Assembly (NCBI GenBank): GCA_030762175.1
Contig: CM060831.1
Coordinates: forward strand, 26,526,001 to 26,590,000
Direction: 5' to 3'
Source: Metallyticus violacea
Lineage: Eukaryota > Arthropoda > Insecta > Mantodea > Metallyticidae
Length of the DNA: 64,000 nt
Both the position numbers and the translations under genes were made by a program. The notes under the pieces were generated by a model that was given only the letters and a program-made list of their open reading frames with translations, did not search any database and was not told the DNA's origin. Positions 1 to 11,800 of this stretch are shown piece by piece. Each line of letters starts with the position of its first letter. Within the stretch, counting starts at the first letter, position 1.

Positions 1-865
1 CAAGATAAACAATGATATAAAAACATCTATCTGCATTCATAATATGCACTACAGATACATGAATAAAAACAAATACAATGGCTAACTTTAATATAACAAA
101 TAAAAAAGTACATTATATGCAGCTCAGCTTGTTGCACTGTGAAATATTCCGCTATGTTATATTAAAATAATATTAAGACTTTTTTAAAGTTATTCTTAAA
201 GCTTTTGAACCTAACATGATTGCCCAAGATTTTTAAAGAACTAGAAAGTTTATTATATATTTGAAAAATAGAACTTTCCCAAACAAGTGACCGGTTAATG
301 ATGCTGGTCAATGTCTTGGTGTTGTGTTGTAATTGTGAACTTTGAATCTTTGTTTAAAACTGTTGAAATTATTGACTAAATAGTACTAAGTCAATAATGT
401 TTTCACTTGTGAGAGTTAAGATTCTTGAATAGGAGTCCAGAAGATTCAATACCACATATGATTCTTAATGCTCTTTTTGCAGAATAAATGCTATTTTACT
501 ATATAAAACAATTATCCCATTCTGAGACTGGAGTGAAAGTAAGCAAAGTAAACAGTACATAACTCTTTCTGGTGTGGAAGATTTCTCAGGATTCTTAAGG
601 CATTATGGCTCAGCTGAGCATAATGGTGTCTACTTATGTATTCCAATTTTGCTAATGATCAATTTTTAATCTAAAATTTGGAGTGCAAGACTTCAGTAAT
701 GCTAAACTCTTTAACCAGAGTTTTAAACCAGACAAAATTTATTTTAACAAAGTTTAAGAACAATTTATTCACTTCAAACCACAAGTTCAATTCTTTGAAT
801 GCATTATCTGACTTACTGACAGCAGTTGTTTAATTTACCTGAAATTAATGCACTTATATCATCTC
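1..865. other. No gene recognised
   Basis: AT-rich sequence without a credible coding exon on either strand. The only structure is a near-palindrome of about 25 bp at 601-625 (CATTATGGCTCAGCTGAGC...). Confidence 0.5.
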
Positions 866-1100
866 CAAAGTATACTTCTTCTTCAGTGGCAGTAGTAAGG
901 TCGAAGTGTTCTAGTGGAGGTCTTGACGGAGACTGTATGATCTCTGAGACCTCCACTAGAACACTTGCTACTGCCACTGAAGATGTCTACCATAGATATA
1001 GACGAAACATTTGGGAAGAAGAAGAAGAAGCCTAATTGACCATGGCCCTCAAGTCCAAAAATAGTGTACTTAGTAACAACACTGTCATAAAAGCTTAAGG
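866..1100 (+). mobile_element. Penelope-type terminal segment containing a large hairpin
   Basis: It has perfect inverted arms (881-895 with 968-982; 904-923 with 947-966) and is followed by CTGAAGATG-stem-GAAAC at 977-1008. A diverged copy of the segment is at 1890-2075. Such segments accompany Penelope-like elements in arthropods; the assignment is by resemblance and by the GIY-YIG fragment 0.2 kb past the second copy. Confidence 0.5.
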
Positions 1101-1169
1101 CCTTTGATACTGTAAAATACCTAGAAGGATAATAAAGGCTGCAAAAAGAAGGCATTTTTCTTAGATCAT

Positions 1170-1870
1170 AACTAAATCAAATAATAAAGCTAAAGCTATA
1201 TGGAACATAATAAAACTTAATATAGGTACAGCTGTTGTAATGAAAGCACACCATGATCGACGATGTTGAGATCAAAAAAACTTATGTTGTAGTAAAAGTT
1301 TTCAACAAGTATTTCTTAAATTTGCTAAAACAAATCAATAGAATGTTTGCCATAGAAACACAGCAGCCTTAGATTTCCTATAAAAAGCATACACAAACAA
1401 GTTGCAAATTCACTTTGAATTGTACCTCTTGATCAGAAATTGTAAGAATATCTAGATCATTTAAAGCTAAAAATTCATGTAGGTGGGATGGAATAAGCAA
1501 TAAATTGCTGAAATGTAAACCTTACTCTTCAGATATTTATGTAATAGTTCCCTCTTACCAGAAACATTCCCATAAACTTTAAAGCTAGGCACTAGTGAAA
1601 CCACTGCATAAAAAAAAAAAAAAAGTGACATTTACCATTAAACTAGACCTATTACAATGTTATCTTCCTTCTCAAAGATTCTGAAAAAAGTAGTGTAATT
1701 CCTGCATATTCATAATATTTTAACCCCATTTGAATATGGATTAAAAGAGATATTTCAACCACCAATGCCTCACACAGACTTACCACTCATATAACAACAG
1801 AATTGTGATTTAGCAAAGGCTTTTGACACACTCAAATGGCCTTGAAACTACCTGAATAGCCTGGTTTGTC
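1170..1870 (+). mobile_element. LINE reverse transcriptase fragment (Jockey/CR1-like), degenerate
   Basis: With frameshifts and stops the + strand reads KAKNSCRWDGISNKLLK, then PITMLSSFSKILKKVV, then FEYGLKE, then DLAKAFDTLKW. This is the typical order of non-LTR reverse-transcriptase blocks up to the first catalytic aspartate region. The YADD box is not present, so the copy is truncated and dead. Confidence 0.75.
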
Positions 1871-1889
1871 ATATTTATCAAACAAATGT

Positions 1890-2080
1890 CAAAAGACTAG
1901 TTAACCGGAGGTCTTAACGGCGAATGTGAGACCTTTCAGACCTCAACTAGAACACTGGCCTTGCTACTCCCAATGAAGATGTCTACTGTAGCTGTTGATG
2001 AAACTTTTGGAAAAAGAAGCCCATGAACCCAGAAAATACTGTACCGAGTAAATTAACAGTATGCTTTATATATGACTTAA
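1890..2080 (+). mobile_element. Second, diverged Penelope-type terminal segment
   Basis: It aligns with 905-1060: GGAGGTCTTAACGGCGAA, CTAGAACACT, then GAAGATGTCTACTGTAGC and GATGAAAC. The hairpin arms are decayed compared with the first copy. Confidence 0.5.
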
Positions 2081-2149
2081 GAGTGACAATCATCAGTCAT
2101 ACAGAGCTGCAGATATAGTTTTCTTTTAGTGGCACATGATTTCCTAATT

Positions 2150-2670
2150 CCTGATCTAAACCAATCATTATCAATTGCATTCTGAGACCTATGGATTCTT
2201 TTGAAAAAACGAAAAATAATGTTGGCAGCTGGAAAATTCACAGTATTAAAAATTTTACAATCTTCCCGTTAAGATCCTATATCCTCTGACAAGGAGTCTG
2301 GTATCTATCAAATCAATTGCAAAGACTGTAATCAGGTATATACTGAAAAAACAAAAAGAAATTTGAAAACCCTTAGAAAAAACATTTGAGAAATACCCAT
2401 TAAAAATAGATAGAAAAATTGGCAGCGACAGCCCACTGTCAGAAAACCATGAAATTGATTTAAAAAAAAAATATTCAAACTCGGTGGAAACTTTGGAACT
2501 AACTACATGCGAAAATATTTACGTTATCAAAAATAAAAACAGTCATGAATTTCAAGATACCATCATTGGATATATTCCATAAATTTCTCTGATTGCCTAC
2601 AAGTATGCTTCTACCAGTTGGTGTTCTGCTAATGATCGGAGTGAATGTTCCTGAAACATGTCTAATCAAA
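2150..2670 (+). mobile_element. Penelope-like element fragment with degenerate GIY-YIG endonuclease
   Basis: The + strand at 2297-2360 reads SGIYQINCKDCNQVYTEKTK. This is the GIY-YIG nuclease motif with the second half decayed from YIG to YTE. The fragment ends near CCTGAAACATGTC (about 2650), a terminus also seen at 30660. It is inactive. Confidence 0.65.
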
Positions 2671-2679
2671 AACCAAGTA

Positions 2680-3835
2680 AGTGAAATATAAGTGTCACCT
2701 AACCAACTCTATATCAATATTATGTAATAAGTTGTTGCAATTCTGAAAGCCAATCATGTTTATTATATTTAATATATTGTCTGAGTTACAGGCATATTTC
2801 CCTTTAATTTCTGCTATTTACCGTTTGCTGCAGTGATCCTATTATATGCATTTGACATCTTGATACCTCTGGTGTAGAATTCACTTTCTCCCTTAGATGC
2901 CACATTGCCTACAACAAGCTCAGAGAAATGAACATGTTTTTTACCCCTGCTTTAGCCAAACAAAAGTTCACTTGTATCCATTATAGTCATACCAATATTC
3001 TAAATTTTTGAAATTAAAAATGTTCTGTATTTGCGCCATTAAAAAAAGTTTTGATATTTTAATACTAAAATGCAAGAGGTTGCAGAGTGCGTGACACTTT
3101 CATGCATTTTGATGACAATATAAAATATTGGCAAGGGCAGGACTTACAACTGGATCCAGCCTTGCCACATTATAATGATAAGAAAAAGTTGAACTGCTCA
3201 CAACTCACAGCTTTTACAGGTCTGTATATTGAACAGTAGAATTTGTAACATAAGTGAACTTCTGTTTGTTGCCACCCCCAAACCACGATGAGGTACAGGG
3301 GCATGAAGGGGGAGGGCCCAGGAAGCTTTAGAATGTGTGACTAATTTGCCGAAAAAGGGATTGACTGATTATGCTAATGCTATGCAAACTCTAGACCACT
3401 AAATCCTGACATAGAGCGGCTACCTAAACTGGACCCTCCCTAATGTTTGGCTAAGCTGAACACTGTCTTTGAGTTCACATATCATATCACATAAACAGCA
3501 GAGTGTGTAGTGACATCAGAACATGCCTTCCTGGAAACATGCCTGGAAAAGAAATGCTTAAATGCTTTTTTAATTTAATAAGTATAATGATGCACAAAAT
3601 ATATCTTGTACATATTTCTAAATTGTAACGAAAAGAAAACTTAAGTGCATTATTTTAATCAATTAATATCTAAAAAATATGCAACATTTTAAAAACAAAG
3701 ATGGAGTGTGCACTTGCAAGAAGTGCAAGAGAGAAATATGCCATCAGAAATACTAAAAATCATAAATATAGATAATAAAATACATGACCTTATGATGACC
3801 TGAAAACTGAAAACTGAAAAAGGAAAAAACAAACA
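2680..3835. other. No gene recognised
   Basis: AT-rich sequence apart from a somewhat GC-rich patch at 3270-3540 without a sustained reading frame or a known motif. Confidence 0.4.
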
Positions 3836-3839
3836 ACAT

Positions 3840-4330
3840 TGCATCACAATGGTGGCAACATACTCTCTCTCTGCATACTTTTGTCCTTGTCATTTGTCCA
3901 GCATCACCCAGCCAACAGAGGAATCAAGTGGGACGTGGAGGTAGCTGGTTCCAGGTATCGCACGACCTGGCGCACCTTACACTCCACTGTTAAGTATGCG
4001 ACCTAACCAGGGACATGTGGGAGGATTGGATTAGTACAGTACCTACCCCACAGGCTCTACTCTAATCCCTGATACATGCTCCACAGCCCCCAAGTCAGGT
4101 ACAGGATCCCCAGGAGATAGTCACCTGTGGCCCCCAGATGCAATCCCATGAATGAATCTGCTAATACCATGCATCCCAATCAGCCACTAGCCAGCAGTTA
4201 GATAACACGGGTTAGGGCTTATCCGGCTGGCCGTTTCACACACTATGTAGCAACTGGTTCACTGAAATGTATGTCATAACAAACCAGTCACAGAAAAGAC
4301 ATCCTTAAACTTGGTCACATTAGGCTAGTG
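3840..4330. repeat. GC-rich block, probably an interspersed repeat of unknown family
   Basis: About 0.5 kb is clearly richer in G+C than its flanks and has no open frame. It lacks a convincing tRNA-like A box/B box pair. It may be a SINE or the terminus of a transposon, but no other copy was found in this window. Confidence 0.3.
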
Positions 4331-4402
4331 GAGTTTCTACAGCGATGATGGAAAACGATGCAGTACCAATACATGCAAATAACAGCAACTCTCTTCTCCT
4401 AC

Positions 4403-4435
4403 CTTTTGATATCATCAATCCTCTGTGAGAAATAC
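4403..4435 (-). CDS. Candidate 33/36-nt micro-exon of an unidentified - strand gene
   Basis: On the - strand a pyrimidine tract (ttttctttcttttgtcatttag) precedes CAG and a 33-nt segment that ends AAAAG|gtagga. The tandem TAGCAG acceptor would give 36 or 33 nt, both multiples of three. One open frame reads YFSQRIDDIK. No partner exons were recognised, so this may be chance. Confidence 0.25.
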
Positions 4436-4599
4436 CTGCTAAATGACAAAAGAAAGAAAATTAGTTACTCAGGAATGTATGAGATTTTTAATGTATTGTT
4501 TTAAAAAACCAAAATTTATTCTGTACCAACCTGATGTGTGTTATCCATACACTCAAATTTTAGTATAAGCATTTGTATCACTTCAAAATTATTACCTGG

Positions 4600-4935
4600 A
4601 TAATACATTGCACTATATTTTTTCTTTCTCCAGAAATATTTACTGAATAACACTGCATTATATTTTTACTTGCTCCAGAAATATTTTCTGAATTTACACT
4701 GCACTATATTTTCTCTTTCTCCAGAAGTATTTGCTGAATAATACACTGCATTATATTTTCACTTGCTCCAGAAATATTTTCTTGATTTACCTTGCACTAT
4801 ATTTTCACTTTCTTCAGAAATATTTGCTGCATAGTACTGCACTATATTTTCACTTGCTCCAAAAATATTTTCTGGATTTACACTACACTATATTTTCACT
4901 TCAGAAATATTTCCTGGATTCATATCCTACAATAT
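4600..4935. repeat. 46-bp minisatellite (about 7 units)
   Basis: The landmark CACTAT/CATTAT recurs at 4611, 4656, 4702, 4749, 4795, 4840 and 4886, spacing 45-47 bp. Units alternate between a TTTCTCCAGAAATATTTGCTGAATA type and a CTTGCTCCAGAAATATTTTCT type, implying a 92-bp higher-order dimer. Confidence 0.9.
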
Positions 4936-5349
4936 TATCACTAAACACATTTCTCAAACATGCCTTGGAATACTTAAATATTATTTCAGGCTAAAAAGTT
5001 TTAAAACTTGATGAAAAGAATGACCAATTTTTTTGTTTATTTTTTGATAATAAACTGCTCTTTACATAAATACTGAAACCCATTTCGACTCAATTTCTCT
5101 TAAACTGAAACCCATGCTTAAGTTCTTGAGTTGTATAGAAAATGTGGAAATTAAAGAAGAATTTGGACTAGAAAGAAATGAAAATCTACAGAGCACAGCA
5201 GCACATTGAAAAATGTTATATGAACAGAAAATAATAACAATGTTTACCTTAGACAAAGGCAGATCCATTCACAGGCAAAATATAATATTTTTTCTGTGCA
5301 GAAAAATTAATTTATTACAGGTAATTCAGAGAAACAAGATGAATACTAT

Positions 5350-5425
5350 AAGGTTTGTATATTACTTTCAGATTGGTTTCAGAACAAGGAGATCCATTAC
5401 ATTGGCATTTAAAAACTTAATCAAA

Positions 5426-5465
<40 letters not shown>

Positions 5466-6840
5466 TCTGTGTGTGTGAGAGAGAGAGAACATAGGAAGTT
5501 GTATGTAATATTTGTGGACTTCTCTAAGGCATTCAATCCAGTGAACATACAAAAATGACATGAGAAATTGTAGAAGATAATGGGAAAATCCATGCTTACA
5601 AGATTGGTTGCCAGCATTATAGCCAAAATCTATCTACAAGTAGAAGATAACAAGGGGCATTGAGGATAGATCACCCAAGAAAAATTTCAGGTGGCTTCAG
5701 ACCAAACAGGATTACCAAAAATCTTAATTGGGACAGCAAGTGAAAAATTATTGGAGAACAACAAGATTATCCATGCAGCCTCCATTGTATGAGATAGGCA
5801 TGTAAGAGGGTTCCTATAGCCACTGTGAGAGGTTTTGAAGGAGAGCAGAGTCAGGCAGGAGCTTATACACTGCAGAAATTATGTAAGAACAGGAAATGTG
5901 AGGTCTAGGAAATTTATTATAAGGCACAGGGTCTTACAAGGATGTAATCTTAGTCCTGCGCTCTTCATTGTGTACTTGGACAAGATTATGAAAGTGAGTC
6001 ATGAAAAAATTAAGATGCTAACCATTAGAAATTATCTTGAGACCTGTGCACTCAATTGACCTGGTGTTTGCTGATGACTTGTCCATACTAGATTCCAGCT
6101 GACAAAACCTTCAGCTCAACTAGAGTGTGGTGAAGGAACTCAAGGAGACAAGTGAATGCATAAACAAAGTCCATGATCATTAGGGGAGCAAGGAGAATCA
6201 CAGCATTACAGTTAATATGAAGCAGCTGGAACAGGTATACAAATTCAAGTACCTCAGCTCAACCATATATTCAGATGTAAGATGGAGGTCGAGGTCATGG
6301 AGAGAGTAGGAGCAGCAGGTCATCTGTTCAATGGATTCGACAGGACTTTCTCATATATCAAAGAGGCAAAGAGACAGCTCAACTTTGTTCCAATATTGAC
6401 CAACAGTGAACCCTGGACACTGACAGAACAGACTAAGAACAGAATCCAGATATGGGATAAATATAGAGAGTGCAGAATAAAACCAGAAAAGAGGATTTGG
6501 AGTACAACTATATGGAGAATGCTGAGATAGTATTTAGAATATAACCTTACAGAAAATGCTGTATGTGAAACCACTGGAAAAGAACTGACAAGGTTCGGAC
6601 ATGTGAAATGAATGTTGACAGACTGGTTGACGAGGCTAATGAAAGAGATGAGGGTGGATGGACTGAGAGGATGAGGATGACTAAGGAACACTTGGGAGGA
6701 TGGAAATCGAGGGGTACTGCAGGAAAGGGGATTAACAGTGAGAAAAGCAGTTATTATAAATGCAGCGTAGGAAGAGATGGAGATCTCTCATATCCTCAAC
6801 ACCACAAGGTGTACCTAGAGGATCTGATTAAGAAGAACTA
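5350..6840 (+). mobile_element. LINE reverse transcriptase relic, degenerate
   Basis: The fragmented + strand translation contains GFRTRRSIT, then VIC/F-VDFSKAFNPV (disrupted by frameshift near 5495-5545), then RHRVLQGCNLSPALFIVYLD at about 5920-5985. It then has LVFADD-like remains and KFKYLSS. These are consecutive reverse-transcriptase blocks of a non-LTR element. Several frameshifts and stops mark it as dead. Confidence 0.8.
5428..5463. repeat. (TA)n microsatellite, followed by short GT and GA runs
   Basis: An uninterrupted alternating AT run of about 36 bp is followed by GTGTGTG and GAGAGAGAGA. It interrupts the LINE fragment around it. Confidence 0.97.
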
Positions 6841-6849
6841 GATGATGAC

Positions 6850-8150
6850 ACAAGTCTACAAATGAAATAATCCAGGTATGATGAACATGCACCTTGTATA
6901 CAATAATTTTAAAGTTTATGAAGTAACTTTAGATTATCAAATGAAAATCTTAGCAGAGCAAATAGTAATGCCAATAAAACTAATAAATTTTGAGACAAGA
7001 AACTCTTAGTATCCATATACATTAGGACAAGTAACTGTTTTACAGATAAGATGTATTAAAATCAGGGCTGAAGACGATAAATCATTCTAGAAAATGTAGA
7101 GGAGACTAAAACTAAGTGACTGTAATGTTTCAGAATGCAATTTGTGTCATTGAGGAGAATCAAGTACAGTGTAGCTCTTAACAAAACAAAAGTGGCACAT
7201 CAGAATCATATTAGTACTTATTTTGTAATAAAAATAGGAATTCGATTCTATAAATGTTTAGCTGTGTTTGACATTTTCATTCAGAGAAAGAATAATTTCT
7301 AGATTACACTTAGGTCTAGCAAAACAGTTAAATCTTTTAGAAATTGGAAAACTAAACTTTACGTGTGGAATATTTTTATTCCACATCACTATGAGATGAC
7401 TCCCAAAAATGGTAGACATTACACAGAAGCAATAGAAGAATGTTGGAGTAAAACTGATTCACTGAGAGAACTCTAGATGCTTTTTAAACAAAATGGATAT
7501 GCAAGTACACATTATATAGTTTTGTGAACTAAAGACAGAACAAGAAATTCTTAAATGTTAAGGAATCATTTAATTTGAAAACTATCAAATCATTTGTAAT
7601 TCATATAAAACTGGAAATGAAAGCAGTTTCCTTTTATCTTGTATCAGCACCGAACCCCGCATGTGGTGCCTCAGTAGTAAAAATGGGTGTTAAACACTAT
7701 ACAAAGAAGAAGGAAAAAAACCAACCCACAAGAATGCCACAACTACATTGTTTTGTAATATCAGTTGAAATTAAATTGTTGATATATTAAGTATATAAGG
7801 GAAACACTTCTGTGTACATTTCAATTCTAATATTAGTAAGTGTTAGTAGTGATTACTTTGTTAGTAAAGCTTGCTGCTGCTACTATTACCTCTGTAACTA
7901 ACCTCTACGGAAAATGCACACAGAAGTTCAGTGGAATTTATAAATGGAAGTTAGAGGAAAAATTAAGGAAGAGAGAGGGGTGGGGGGGATAGCTAGATTT
8001 TCTTGCAATAATGGATGATTATGTATTGGAACAAATTGCTCCATGATTGACATTACCTTCTGTTACATTTGGGCATTCTTCTGGCGGTTTTTTAAAGATT
8101 AAACAAAATGGTCATTTTATGTAAAATTTGTCCATAAATAAAAGCAAAAT
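6850..8150. other. No gene recognised (contains a SINE-A tail at about 7650-7725)
   Basis: AT-rich sequence with no coding exon supported. A short G run (about 7981-7988) and one truncated SINE are the only landmarks. Confidence 0.45.
7655..7725 (+). mobile_element. SINE family A, 5'-truncated tail only
   Basis: It carries the family tail GTGGTGCCTCAGTAGTAAAA, then GGGTGTTAAACACTA and an A/G-rich end. The flanks ACCGAACCC and ACCAACCC look like an imperfect target duplication. Confidence 0.75.
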
Positions 8151-8159
8151 TGTGAGATG

Positions 8160-8880
8160 GCCTTCAGAAAAGTGGCAAGACAACACTATAGGACTTAATA
8201 AAGTACAAAGGCATTCCCCTATAAATAGTAAACTCCTTCAAATGCCTGGGTGTGGCATTACAAACCACTACAAAGTCATCCCAAATTCACATACAACATA
8301 GAGCAGTAGTTTGAATAAAAGCCACATATTCCATCAAAAAACAATACAGCATTGTCACTGATGGCATGCTCCTATTCAGAGCCAAAATAGTATCAATTTT
8401 AATTTATGGCATCAAGAATTAATGAGGGAAAAGCCTGAGCATCAATGATTTGAATAAAGAAGATCAAGGCTTGCTTTCTTGAAGTTGCTCTGGGAATTTT
8501 CAAGTACTTGCTCTCAAGACTGGCTCAGGAACTTGCAAACTTAACTTTCCTCATTATAGATTTAAGAATCAACCTGCCACTCCCATCTACGATTAACTCA
8601 AATGAGGTGATAGAAGAGTTTGCAAAAGAAAAGAGAGATTGATGAGACTTCTAAACCACAGATGCCATGGTTGGTAAAATATATACTGAACGAACCAGGA
8701 ACTATGAAATGTGATAACATGACTAGCCGTTTCTGGGTTGTCATAAACTACAATACAACAGCCTACCTACCCCAAAAATAACTCTATGCAAATTGTGACA
8801 AAGAATGTGAAAGATGCCATATTACAATGTGCTGCAGTAGCACAAAGTCAATCAAGGACTGCACCAAAGACTAACTTATT
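8160..8880 (+). mobile_element. LINE reverse transcriptase C-terminal region, degenerate
   Basis: The + strand reads KCLGVALQTTTKSSQIHIQ, then ATYSIKK, then LLFRAKIVSILIYGIK and KIYTERTRNYE. A Cys/His-rich end contains ERCHIT and CCSSTKSIKD (frame-corrected). This is the post-catalytic part of an insect non-LTR element (FKYLG...LLYG pattern). Multiple stops. Confidence 0.75.
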
Positions 8881-8889
8881 TATGCACAT

Positions 8890-11800
8890 TCATGTGAGTT
8901 TCCTTTCATTCAGATGTAACAGTCAGTAGATAAGGAACTGACATAATGAGAAACATAATTAGCCAGTTAGGAGAAAGTGAGAGGAAATTTTTAAAGTAGT
9001 AAAATATCTGAAGACAGAAAGAGCAGAGTATTAGCTTCTCTGGGATGGTAGAAAGCTCTTGCAGACTTGTCATCAAAAGAAAAATATTTTAGGACAAAAT
9101 AGCCTTGAATAGACATGAAAAATTGAAAACAATTGAGGAGGTTTGAGAAAACTGAAGGTAAACATATTTTGGTTTTCCTTGTAGAAGCTGTTAAGAAAGA
9201 TGACAAGATGTTTATTCATTTATGAAAGCTGTTTCAAAAGTTACAAAATAGTGACATAGCTTGAGGATAGAATTGCTAGAGAAAAATATATATACAAGTG
9301 TTGGAAAATGTAGGGATATTAAAATGAAGAAACTGGGATTAGAAAAGTTATATCTGACATAGAGCAATAAGCTGGCAGTCATTTTATGCCAGTAAATCAT
9401 CTTGAAATTTTATACATGATATCATGATAATTCATTGAGAATTCATATAGCATTTACTGGATCTCATTTAGTGATATTGGAGAAAAAAAATTTAACCATC
9501 ATTGAGAAACGTACACATCACTGTTCCATACGATGCATTGGCAAGATGATAATACAGCTCTTGCTGAAAACCAACTTAGTTCTGAAATACATTGAGTAGC
9601 AGTTTTATTCTCCAAGACTCAGAAATAACTTGAAGTTTGGCATTTATTTAAAATGTTTGAAATTGATCTAAAAATATATTAGATCACCTTTAGTACTGCA
9701 GAAGACACAACTGTTCACTATATACAGAAAAGGAGTAGATATTATTGTAGGTACTTTCAACTGCAAATTCAAAATCCAATATCACAACTACAAGGCATAA
9801 TCAAAACAATTTAGGGTATGTATGAACTTCAAATACCGAAACAAGCTTGGTTATTTTTGCCTATAATTTGGCGAGAGACGACTTATAAATTAGCATTGAA
9901 AGTTTGTTTCACCAAGAAAAGCAGATCAAACCAAATTTTAGATCATGTCCTCAGAAGTAATTAGCTATAAACATTGAACAAATGTTTTGACCACTAAAAC
10001 TTCTGTAAAGAACGCGCAAGTTGCGTTACTATGCACCTTTCAGAAAAAAAAAGTGTTAAAAGATATTTTGAAAAGAAATGCTCATTCTACACATTTAATA
10101 TACTAGGAAAAAGATAATTACTATATAGTAAAACTATTAAAGGATTCCAAGTCTAAATATTCGTGAAATAATTCTTAGCACTCGCATTGTAACCTAGTAA
10201 CTGTGGCGCGCAGACTGAAAGCGATCGCAAAAATTCCGCGTCCTTGTGCACTTCGCTTTACTGCCTTCACCCAAACGTGGAAATTACTTTTTGGGGAGTG
10301 GGGTGGCGGAGTGATTTAATTAATTGTTATAAGTTAACAATAAATCACATTTAAGGATGTAATTATTTTTTATTTGGTCTCAGATTTTTATTTTAATTCT
10401 ACTAAAATTAGTGAATTTTATTGTATGGTGAAGCTTAACGAAAAAGTTTACCGCTATATTTTCTTTGTTTATTTGTCGCCATAGTTAATTTATCTCTTGA
10501 AAACTTGAAACAAACTTTTCGAAATACTCATGTTTATACAGAGAAGTTGACTAAAAGTTCTTACATTGAGCGCCGCTTATTCACACATTCTGGCCAACTA
10601 GGGTTTAAAAAAGAGTAAAAACTCTTGTGCTCTTTGTGAGAATCAGTTTACTCTCCTTACAAGAATTTGAGTATGGCGCTTGTAAACGAGGATAGAAGTA
10701 TCGCGACCAATGGCGAAGAATTAACAAGTATAACTTAACTGGGAAATTATGGGAGAAATATAATTTGTTATCCATATTAAGATTGAATTTTGACAATCGA
10801 ATGAATTTAAACATAATGGCGAGGTTCCACAGCCGCCAGAATAAATTTAATTACTGAAAAAACTTGGAAGTATATAATTTAAAATAAAATAACTCTTGAA
10901 ACTATGATCTTAATAATGTGAATTACAGATAGTGCAAAAAGTACAGCGAAATATGAAATGCCAATGTGATAATAAAATAAATAAAAATATGTGCTAAAAT
11001 GAGGTTAATTTCCATATAATAAATAATATTGACAAAATTGGGCTTAAAATTTCCTTAAGCATTGTATGATTTATATGGACTAATAACCATTATATACTTT
11101 CAGATACAAACCAGTACAATTTATTTCCCGAACTTTTATCATTTTTAACACAAGAATGTGGCTTATGCAACTATAATGTTTCGTGTCTTATTAATTATTG
11201 ATGACTTATAAATCTGCATAAACAACATGATTTTCTGTCCAGAAATAATATGTAAAGCCCTATGAACAAAAGGGAGGAGATGTATTTAAGTTGCATGGTT
11301 ATAGCAATGCCTAAGGTGAAATGATGCTGACTCGACAGCAGCGAGATGGAATTTAATGCCACGGTACAGTCCCATGAGCAATAAAGCGATGTTTCTATAG
11401 TGCTTAATGGGCATTAATGTGAAAACAATATTCGTTTTACAAGCAAAATAAATATATAAGGACGGATAGTATAATACTTAGCTAAATTAAACTCAGACCT
11501 ACATTTGCTAGCAAATATCTATCGACTACACATCTTATTCATCTGCAAAGTAATGTTTCCTGTTATTATCACCATTTAAAAAGGAAGTATATAGGTACCC
11601 TTCGTTTTATAATAATACCTAATCACAATTAGGTATTATTATAACTATATTACTAAGGTAAGGGTTCCATACAGTGGTTGCTAATTAAGCTGCTAATATT
11701 AAATTATGAATATTGTAGTCTGCCAGAATGTGCATATAAAGCAATATCAAATGGTGAACGGTTTATATGAAATAACTTTTGTAGTTTGCTGCAGAATTGT

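Noticed and set aside
10673..10735. Alternative first coding exon of ash2
   Set aside because: Its only possible donor would leave one base of a codon, while ash2 exon 2 needs two, so the frame would break.
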